In this document: positions 58,234 to 64,000 of the stretch, in pieces
How the letters are laid out: each line of letters starts with the position of its first letter
Position numbering within the stretch: the first letter of the stretch is position 1
From: Sphingobium boeckii
Lineage (GTDB): Bacteria > Pseudomonadota > Alphaproteobacteria > Sphingomonadales > Sphingomonadaceae
Direction of reading: 5' to 3'
Assembly: GCF_014199215.1 (NCBI RefSeq)
Contig: NZ_JACIJC010000005.1
Coordinates: forward strand, 310,001-374,000
Length of the DNA stretch: 64,000 bases
The notes under the pieces: model-generated
Told to the model about the DNA's origin: nothing
The model's database searches: none
The model's input: only the letters and a program-made list of their open reading frames with translations
Made by a program: the position numbers and the translations under genes

Positions 58234-58262
58234 AAACGGCGGGGCTGAGGCTCCGCCGTTTT
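58234..58262 (+). terminator. Intrinsic terminator of the TPR gene
   Basis: AAACGGCGG and CCGCCGTTT stems around GGCTGAGGCT, with a short T run, 19 bases after the stop. It lies between the convergent TPR and Lrp genes and may serve both. Confidence 0.8.
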
Positions 58263-58272
58263 CGGTTGGGAG

Positions 58273-58755
58273 TCAGGCGGGCGTGTCGTCCAGCGGCACA
58301 CCGGGTTCGTATTTGGAGCGGCGGATGGTGAGCGATGTCTTCACGCTGGCCACATTGGGTGCGGTGGTCAGTTGCGAGGTGAGCAGATCCTGGAAGCTCT
58401 GGAGATCGCGCGCCACGATCTTGAGCAGGAAATCGATCTCGCCGTTCAGCATATGACATTCGCGCACTTCGGGCAGCCCGGCGATATGCTTTTCGAATGC
58501 CTGAAGATCGGATTCGGCCTGGCTGCGCAGGCTGACCATCGCGAAGATGGTGATGCCATAGCCCAGCGCCGCCTGATCGAGCCGGGCGTTATAGCCCTGG
58601 ATGACGCCGGCATCCTCCAGGCTGCGCACGCGGCGCAGGCAGGGCGGGGCGGTCAGCCCGATCTTGTTGGCCAATTCCACATTGGTCATGCGGCCATTGC
58701 CCTGCAGATGCGCGAGTATCTGCCGGTCGAGTTCGTCGATAGACAATTGCGCCAT
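58273..58755 (-). CDS. Lrp/AsnC family transcriptional regulator
   Basis: A 160-residue regulator. The N-terminal HTH reads DELDRQILAHLQGNGRMTN and LANKIGLTAPPCLRRVRSLE (about 8-50), and the C-terminal RAM domain binds amino acids (about 70-150, with GYGITIFAMVSLR and ECHMLNGEIDFLLKI). Such proteins form octamers and often regulate their own genes. The target is unknown. A promoter is seen 35-60 bases upstream. Convergent with the TPR gene. Confidence 0.95.
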   Translation of the reverse strand: MAQLSIDELDRQILAHLQGNGRMTNVELANKIGLTAPPCLRRVRSLEDAGVIQGYNARLDQAALGYGITIFAMVSLRSQAESDLQAFEKHIAGLPEVRECHMLNGEIDFLLKIVARDLQSFQDLLTSQLTTAPNVASVKTSLTIRRSKYEPGVPLDDTPA

Positions 58756-58787
58756 TTATATCGCTTCCATTCCTGATAATCCCCGAA

Positions 58788-58815
58788 GCTATAATTTAAT
58801 TACCAGCCATTGCAA
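58788..58815 (-). promoter_or_regulatory. Predicted promoter of the Lrp-type gene
   Basis: On the minus strand TTGCAA (58815-58810), a 16-base spacer, then TATAGC (58793-58788). The AT-rich stretch around it could be an Lrp autoregulation site. Confidence 0.45.
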
Positions 58816-58923
58816 TTGTCCCACATTGTTACGCGCTTTTTTGACGGGTTACGCAGAGCGCCCGGCGGCGCTATCGGAAGGGACAGCAGGAATATTGCAA
58901 TCATAAACTAAGGGATTCGCGAC

Positions 58924-60570
58924 GTGCGGTTTAACGACATGGTGGCCACGGTGATTGCGCAGGCAGGCGCAACCTCCGGCGCGCGCGATGTCGCATGGCG
59001 TCAACTCGTCGACATGCTGGCCCAGGGGCGCGGCGATGCAGACGAGCAGGATGCGGTCATCGATACGCTGAGGGCGTGGCGCCCGGGCATCGCCGAAGAA
59101 CAGCGGCTGATCGCGGCGCGCGCGCTGGCGGGGCGGCGCATCACGCCCGCCTTGCTCGTGCTGTTCGCCGAAGACCGTGTCAGCGTGGCCGCGCCGCTGG
59201 TCCGCAGCGTGCAATTGCGCGCGGAGGAGTGGATCGCGCTTCTGCCCGCGCTGCCGCCGCCGGTGCGCGCCTTGCTGCGCCACCGCGAGGATCTGGAGCC
59301 CGATGTGCGTCATGCGCTCGCGGTGTTCGGTGCGGCCGATCTGATCATAGAAGGGCCGGCGACCGCAACGGTGGCGATGGATGGCACGATCATGCCGCTC
59401 GCCAGCCTGGCGGATTCGCCGGTCGGTGGTGTGCGGATCCGCGATCTGGTCAACCGGATCGAGGCCTATCAGCGGGAGAAATCGCCCGAACGCTTCGCGC
59501 CGCCCGCCGAGACGCGCACGCCGCCCGAGCGCGCGGAAAGCTTCAGGTTTGAAACCAGCAGCGATGGCATCATGGTCTGGATCGAAGGCGCGCCGCGCGG
59601 TGCGCTGATCGGCCTGAGCATCGCCGCCACGGGCGAAGTGGTCGACGGCGGCGTGGACGGGCATGTGGCGGGCGCCTTCCGTCGCCGCGCGCCGTTCAAG
59701 GATGCGCGGCTGACCGTGGCCGGAGCCGGCGCTTCGGCGGGCGAATGGCGCATTTCCGCCGTGCCGTTCTTCACCGCGCAGGAGGGGCGCTTCACGGGCT
59801 ATCGCGGCACCGCGCGGCGACCGCGGATCGACGAGGTCGCGCGCCCCGCGGGCCTGTTCGGATCGGGGTTCAGGCCGGAATCGCTGCGCCAGCTCGTGCA
59901 TGAGCTGCGCACCCCGCTCAACGCCATTCTCGGCTTTTCGGAAATGATCGACGGACAGATCCTCGGCCCGGCGGCGCAGGATTACCGCGTCCATGCGCAG
60001 GAAATCCGGGGCGAGGCGCGGCGGCTGATGGCCGCGGTCGATGATCTGGACACCGCGGCGCGCGCCGATTCCAACGCGCTCAGGCTGGAGCAGGCCGATC
60101 TGGATGGCGGCGCGGTGCTGACCGATATCTGCACCGGACTCGCGCCGCTGACCGACGAACGCGGCGTGACCCTGCGGATTTCGGTCGCACCGGCGCTGCC
60201 GCTGCTCAGCGTCGATCCGCTGGCGCTGGAACGCATGTATGGCCGTCTCATATCGAGCATCATCGCGGTCTCCGCCGCCGGCGAGATATTGCCCGTGTCC
60301 CTGGCGATGGATGACGCCAGCCCGCTGATCGCGCTGCGCGTGAAACGGCCCGGCGCGCTGGTGGGGCAGGCGGAGCGCGCCTTGCTCGATCCGGGTTACA
60401 GCCCCGAGGGTGATTGGCCCGATGCGCCGCTGCTGGGACTGGGATTTGCGCTCAGACTCGTGCGCAATCTGGCCGAAGCGGCGGGCGGTGCTTTTGCGAT
60501 CGGTGCGGAGGATTTCGTGTTGCGGCTCCCCGCGATGGCGGGCGGCGCGGAAGTCGAAGGCCGGCGTTGA
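58924..60570 (+). CDS. Atypical sensor histidine kinase
   Basis: A 548-residue cytoplasmic protein. The N-terminal 190 residues are helical and unassigned, followed by a PAS-like region (about 200-300). The dimerisation box is LVHELRTPLNAILGFSEM (His about 328). In the ATPase domain the G2 box LLGLGFALRLVRNLAEAAGG is present, but the N box reads RLISSIIAVSAAG, with the usual Asn missing, and no DxGxG G1 box is seen, so ATP binding is doubtful. The start is GTG with AGGGA nine bases upstream. No response-regulator gene lies next to it; two tRNA genes follow. Confidence 0.85.
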   Translation: MRFNDMVATVIAQAGATSGARDVAWRQLVDMLAQGRGDADEQDAVIDTLRAWRPGIAEEQRLIAARALAGRRITPALLVLFAEDRVSVAAPLVRSVQLRAEEWIALLPALPPPVRALLRHREDLEPDVRHALAVFGAADLIIEGPATATVAMDGTIMPLASLADSPVGGVRIRDLVNRIEAYQREKSPERFAPPAETRTPPERAESFRFETSSDGIMVWIEGAPRGALIGLSIAATGEVVDGGVDGHVAGAFRRRAPFKDARLTVAGAGASAGEWRISAVPFFTAQEGRFTGYRGTARRPRIDEVARPAGLFGSGFRPESLRQLVHELRTPLNAILGFSEMIDGQILGPAAQDYRVHAQEIRGEARRLMAAVDDLDTAARADSNALRLEQADLDGGAVLTDICTGLAPLTDERGVTLRISVAPALPLLSVDPLALERMYGRLISSIIAVSAAGEILPVSLAMDDASPLIALRVKRPGALVGQAERALLDPGYSPEGDWPDAPLLGLGFALRLVRNLAEAAGGAFAIGAEDFVLRLPAMAGGAEVEGRR

Positions 60571-60603
60571 ACGCATCAAGTGGAAAATAGCGCGATTGCG
60601 CGC

Positions 60604-60632
60604 TTGCCATCCGCTGCATCGCTCCGTAGTGC
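60604..60632 (+). promoter_or_regulatory. Possible tRNA promoter
   Basis: TTGCCA (60604-60609), 17 bases, TAGTGC (60627-60632). A transcript would start about ten bases before the first tRNA. Confidence 0.4.
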
Positions 60633-60649
60633 AGCGCCAGCGCATGGCG

Positions 60650-60724
60650 GGGCCTGTAGCTCAATGGTAGAGCCGGCCGCTCATAACGGCTAGGTTGGGG
60701 GTTCGAGTCCCTCCGGGCCCACCA
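60650..60724 (+). tRNA. tRNA with CAT anticodon, probably tRNA-Ile2
   Basis: Full cloverleaf: acceptor GGGCCTG/CGGGCCC, D arm, anticodon stem with loop CTCATAA (anticodon CAT at 60682-60684), T arm with TTCGAGT, and encoded CCA. A CAT anticodon fits elongator Met or Ile2, the latter after TilS makes lysidine at C34. C4-G69 and C5-G68 in the acceptor stem and A37-A38 are features that TilS recognises, so Ile2 is favoured. Confidence 0.9.
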
Positions 60725-60770
60725 GTGCGGGTCCGCTGGAGCGGCCCGGTCGTGGCGCGGAAGAGAGTGT

Positions 60771-60848
<78 letters not shown>

Positions 60849-60882
60849 CTTCTGAAATTCCCAATGCGGGCGCGGCTCCGCG

Positions 60883-61317
60883 TCAGATCTGCAGCGTGGT
60901 GAGAAATGCGCGGGTTGCTTCGGGGATGGGGCAGCTTTTGTTGGTCTCGCGATCGACATGGACATGGACGAAAAAGCCCTCGGCCGAGGCGCGATCTTCA
61001 TCCCCGCGGAACAGCCCGATCTCATAGCGCACGCTCGACGTGCCGAGCTTCGCCACGCGCACGCCGGCATGGACCCGATCGGGAAAGGCGATGGGCGCGA
61101 AATAGCGGCACCCGGTTTCCACGACCAGGCCGATCGCCGGGCTGTGCGCGATATCGAGCACCCCGGCGTCGATCAGCATCTGGTTCACCGCGGTGTCGAA
61201 GAAGGAATAATAGACCACATTGTTGACGTGGCGATAGGCGTCATTGTCCATCCAGCGCGTCGTGATCGTGCGAAAGGCGGGATAATCCGCCCGCACGGCG
61301 CGGCCCGGCTCAGCCAT
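60883..61317 (-). CDS. Acyl-CoA thioesterase (4HBT hotdog family)
   Basis: A 144-residue hotdog-fold thioesterase of the 4-hydroxybenzoyl-CoA/YbgC type. The active-site region WMDNDAYRHVNNVVYYSFFD contains the conserved Asp and the HVNN motif, followed by a central hotdog helix. The ATG at 61317 has GGGGGGAGG about eight bases upstream. It probably cleaves short or medium acyl-CoA esters; the chain length cannot be set. It lies 39 bp after the molybdenum dehydrogenase genes on the same strand and may be cotranscribed. Confidence 0.9.
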   Translation of the reverse strand: MAEPGRAVRADYPAFRTITTRWMDNDAYRHVNNVVYYSFFDTAVNQMLIDAGVLDIAHSPAIGLVVETGCRYFAPIAFPDRVHAGVRVAKLGTSSVRYEIGLFRGDEDRASAEGFFVHVHVDRETNKSCPIPEATRAFLTTLQI

Positions 61318-61356
61318 GGTTAAACCTCCCCCCAAGCGTTCTTCGTCCTGCGCCGG

Positions 61357-63564
61357 TCAGGCTGCCGGCAGCGATCGGATCACCTTGTCCAATGTCAGCG
61401 GATAATCGCGGATCCGCACGCCGCACGCGTTATAAATCGCATTGGCCACCGCCGCGCCCGCGCCGCAAATGCCGAGTTCACCGACACCCTTGGCCTTCAT
61501 GGGCGACGATTTGTCATCGAGTTCATCGACGAACAACACATCCTGCTCCGGGATATCGGCGTGAACGGGCACCTGATATTCGGCCATGTCGTGATTGACG
61601 AAATAGCCGAAGCGCGTGTCCACGGTCAGTTCCTCCATCAGCGCCGCACCCACGCCCATCGCCATCGCGCCGATCACCTGGCTGCGCGCCGCTTTGGGAT
61701 TGAGGATCCGCCCCGCGGCAAAAGCGCCGCCCATCCGGCGCACGCGGGTTTCGCCCGTGTGCATATCGACGCCCACTTCGCAGAAATGCGCGCCGAAGGT
61801 AGCCTGGGCATAGCGCTTGCTCAGATCACCGAATTCGATTTTGTCTTCGGCGGACGCGCCATCGCGCCCCGCGGCCTGCTTGAGCGGGATAGCCTTGCCC
61901 GCGGCCTTGATCATGCCATCTTCGAATTCGGCGTCCTCGGCATTGAAGCCGGCTTTCTGCGCCAGGATGCCGCGCAAAACCATGCACGCGGCATAGACGC
62001 CCGCGGTGGAGCTATTGCCGCCCCATTGCCCGCCCGAGCCGGCCGATACCGGATATTTGCTGTCGCCCAGACGGACCGTGACCGCCTCCATCGCCACGCC
62101 CAGCATTTCCGCTGCGGTCTGCGCGATGATCGTGTAGCTGCCCGTGCCGATATCGGTCATATCCGTCTCGACCGTGACCTGACCCTTACCATCCACCGAC
62201 ACGCGCGCGCCCGATTTGGACGCGATATTGTTGCGGAAAGCGGCGGCCACGCCCATGCCGACCAGCCAATGCCCGTCGCGCACCTGGCCGGGCTTGGGAT
62301 TGCGCTTTGACCAGCCGAAGCGATCTGCCCCCTGGCGCAGGCATTCGATCAATTTCCGGCTCGAAAACGGGCGCTTCGGCCCGACTTCGGGATCATATTG
62401 CACATCGTTGCGGATCCGCAGCTCCACAGGATCGACGCCGCATTTTTCTGCCAGCTCGTCCATCGCGACTTCAAGCGCGAGCAGGCCGACGGCCTCGCCC
62501 GGCGCGCGCATGGCATTGCCTTCCGGCAGATCGAGCACGGCGAGCCGGTGCGCGGTCATCCGGTTCTTGCCGCCATAGAGCAACCGGGTCTGCATCGCCG
62601 CGCTTTCAATGCCGCCGCCGGGCAGATCGCCGGACCAGACTTCATGCCCGATCGCGTCGATCACGCCATTCTTGTCCGCGCCGATGCGGATGCGCTGGAT
62701 CGTGGCGGGGCGGTGCGTGGTATTGTTGGGAATCTGGGGCCGGGCGATCGCCACCTTGACGGGCCGGCCCGCAGCGCGCGCGCCGAGCGCCGCCAGCACC
62801 GCGTCTGCGCGCAGGAACAGCTTCGATCCGAAGCCGCCGCCGATATAGGGCGACATCACATGGATATCCTCGGGTTTCATCTTGAGCGTGAGCGCGAGTT
62901 CCTTGACCGCCCAGGCAATCATCTGATTGGAGGTCCATAATGTCAGCCGGCCACCCAGCCAGGCGGCAGTGGACGCATGAGGCTCCATCATCGCATGGCT
63001 ATGATCGGGCGTGGTATAGGTGCGGTCGATCTTGACGGCCGCACTGGCAAACCCTGCATCGAAATCGCCCGCGGCGGAATCGGGCTGGGTGCCCCAGGAG
63101 ACCGGCGGCTTGACCGCCTTGTCCTTTTCCGCCGCCAGCTCGAACTGGCCCTCTTCACGGGCATAGTCGATCCGCACCAGCCTGGCGGCGTCACGCGCCT
63201 GCTCCAGCGTGCCAGCGACCACCAAGGCCAGCGCCTGATCGAAATGTTCGATCCGCGGCCCGCCCAGCAGATGCGCGGTGTTCATCTCGCCTTTTCCCAG
63301 CGGCCCGGCATTTTCATGCGTGACCACGGCGAAGACGCCGGGCGCGGCTTCAGCCGCGCGCGTGTCGATCGCGCTGATGCTGCCCTTGGCGATGGCGGAT
63401 CCGACGATCCAGCCATAAGCCGCATTGGGCGCGACATCATGCCGTTCATAGGCATAAGGCGCCGTTCCGGTGACCTTGGCGGGGCCATCGATGCGATCGT
63501 GCGCGATGCCGATCACGCGGCCGCGATCGATTGGATTGAGGGTGGCGGGCTGATCGAATTTCAT
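61357..63564 (-). CDS. paoC: Aldehyde dehydrogenase molybdopterin-binding subunit (PaoC/YagR-like)
   Basis: Catalytic large subunit (735 residues) of a xanthine-oxidase-family molybdoenzyme. The N-terminal domain has [14 protein letters not shown]; the molybdopterin domain shows [22 protein letters not shown]-like [10 protein letters not shown] and the terminal [18 protein letters not shown], whose glutamate is the catalytic base. The length matches PaoC/YagR, the periplasmic aldehyde dehydrogenase, although no Tat signal is expected on this subunit. It overlaps the FAD subunit gene by four bases (ATGA). The enzyme needs the cofactor made by MoaA and others. Confidence 0.92.
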   Translation of the reverse strand: MKFDQPATLNPIDRGRVIGIAHDRIDGPAKVTGTAPYAYERHDVAPNAAYGWIVGSAIAKGSISAIDTRAAEAAPGVFAVVTHENAGPLGKGEMNTAHLLGGPRIEHFDQALALVVAGTLEQARDAARLVRIDYAREEGQFELAAEKDKAVKPPVSWGTQPDSAAGDFDAGFASAAVKIDRTYTTPDHSHAMMEPHASTAAWLGGRLTLWTSNQMIAWAVKELALTLKMKPEDIHVMSPYIGGGFGSKLFLRADAVLAALGARAAGRPVKVAIARPQIPNNTTHRPATIQRIRIGADKNGVIDAIGHEVWSGDLPGGGIESAAMQTRLLYGGKNRMTAHRLAVLDLPEGNAMRAPGEAVGLLALEVAMDELAEKCGVDPVELRIRNDVQYDPEVGPKRPFSSRKLIECLRQGADRFGWSKRNPKPGQVRDGHWLVGMGVAAAFRNNIASKSGARVSVDGKGQVTVETDMTDIGTGSYTIIAQTAAEMLGVAMEAVTVRLGDSKYPVSAGSGGQWGGNSSTAGVYAACMVLRGILAQKAGFNAEDAEFEDGMIKAAGKAIPLKQAAGRDGASAEDKIEFGDLSKRYAQATFGAHFCEVGVDMHTGETRVRRMGGAFAAGRILNPKAARSQVIGAMAMGVGAALMEELTVDTRFGYFVNHDMAEYQVPVHADIPEQDVLFVDELDDKSSPMKAKGVGELGICGAGAAVANAIYNACGVRIRDYPLTLDKVIRSLPAA

Positions 63565-64000
63565 GGCCGGGCCTCCTGGGCATAGACGGACGCCAAAGTG
63601 CGCGCGGTCAGATCTTTCTTGAACGCATTGTGCCGGGTGACCGACGCGCCGGCGAGCGCGGCTTCGGCCACGGCACCCGCGCCGTTTTTCGCTGCGGCGT
63701 CCGCAGCATCCACCCGCCATGGCTTGGGCGCGAGTCCGCCAAAGGCGAAACGCGCTTCGCCATTCTTGCCGAACACCGCCGCGACGGACACCAGCGCAAA
63801 GGCATAGGATGCGCGATCGCGCACCTTGCGATAGACATGCGTGCCGCCGAGCGGCTTGGGCAGCGTCACCGACACGATCAATTCGCCGGGCGCGAGCGCG
63901 CTTTCGAGATGGGGCGTCTCACCGGGCAGCCGATGAAAATCGGCGATCGGGATGATGCGTTTGGTGCCATCGGGGGATACGGTATCCACCTGCGCGTCGA
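63561..64000 (-). CDS. paoB: Aldehyde dehydrogenase FAD-binding subunit (PaoB/YagS-like), partial
   Basis: The C-terminal part of a FAD-binding medium subunit of a xanthine-oxidase-family enzyme; the start lies beyond the window. Visible features are [30 protein letters not shown] and [17 protein letters not shown], which match the C-terminal part of PaoB/YagS including the CO dehydrogenase C-terminal domain. It passes electrons from the iron-sulphur subunit (expected upstream, paoA) to FAD and is coupled to paoC by a four-base overlap. Confidence 0.88.
   Translation of the reverse strand, partial: DAQVDTVSPDGTKRIIPIADFHRLPGETPHLESALAPGELIVSVTLPKPLGGTHVYRKVRDRASYAFALVSVAAVFGKNGEARFAFGGLAPKPWRVDAADAAAKNGAGAVAEAALAGASVTRHNAFKKDLTARTLASVYAQEARP

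Overview
This window comes from a GC-rich alphaproteobacterium, most likely a sphingomonad (Sphingomonas or a close relative). I infer this from the gene order carA-carB-greA, yqeY-dnaG-rpoD and eno-ftsB-pdhA-pdhB, from the lipoyl domain fused to the pyruvate dehydrogenase E1 beta subunit, from DUF3618/ElaB-type and DUF4170 proteins, and from two promoter-like sites resembling the alphaproteobacterial stress sigma factor EcfG. No database search was possible; all family names come from reading motifs.

Layout. 1-10 kb: the 5' part of moaA, a c-di-GMP phosphodiesterase-like protein, a GAF protein, mfd and sdhE, divergent from recG, then a PilZ-like protein. 10-15 kb (minus strand): a tight chain tyrS, arginase-family hydrolase, BaiN-like flavoprotein, and the pair DEAD-box helicase plus YaiI-like protein. 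15-19.6 kb (plus): a DOMON-like protein, a NamZ-type muramidase and a CHASE2-EAL protein, followed by a possible 28-residue micro-gene with its own promoter and terminator. 19.8-24.2 kb: a VWA (CoxE-like) and MoxR ATPase pair on the minus strand with a soluble chemoreceptor on the plus strand between them, then an unrecognised gene. 24.3-35.8 kb: rpoD, dnaG and yqeY, carA, carB, greA and a rhomboid protein. Two small nuclease-like genes (GIY-YIG and DUF559) sit inside these conserved clusters next to palindromic repeats. 35.8-38.2 kb: a four-gene envelope/nucleoid stress operon. 38.3-46.7 kb: eno, ftsB, pdhAB, a TadE-TadE-TadG group, a squalene/phytoene-synthase-like protein and an EF-hand protein. 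46.9-50.4 kb: trmFO, then the most accessory-looking stretch, with an HTH protein and an unusual cupin-DUF2867 fusion. 50.4-58.8 kb: two membrane proteins, a DUF952 protein, gyrA, an SDR, yaaA, a secreted TPR protein and an Lrp-type regulator. 58.9-64 kb: an atypical histidine kinase, two tRNA genes (CAT and Pro-TGG), a thioesterase, and a molybdenum aldehyde dehydrogenase operon that runs off the end.

Most of the window is housekeeping. The strongest unusual signals are: a family of about 74-bp paired palindromes whose stems show compensatory base changes, one copy lying in frame inside carA; the nuclease genes associated with repeats inside core operons; the cupin-DUF2867 fusion; the small gene at 19.65 kb; and two stress-type promoters. 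Long antisense reading frames opposite mfd, carB, eno and others are by-products of high GC content and were left out. The only gap above about 300 bases between clear genes is 19555-19863, which holds the promoter, micro-gene and terminator listed below.
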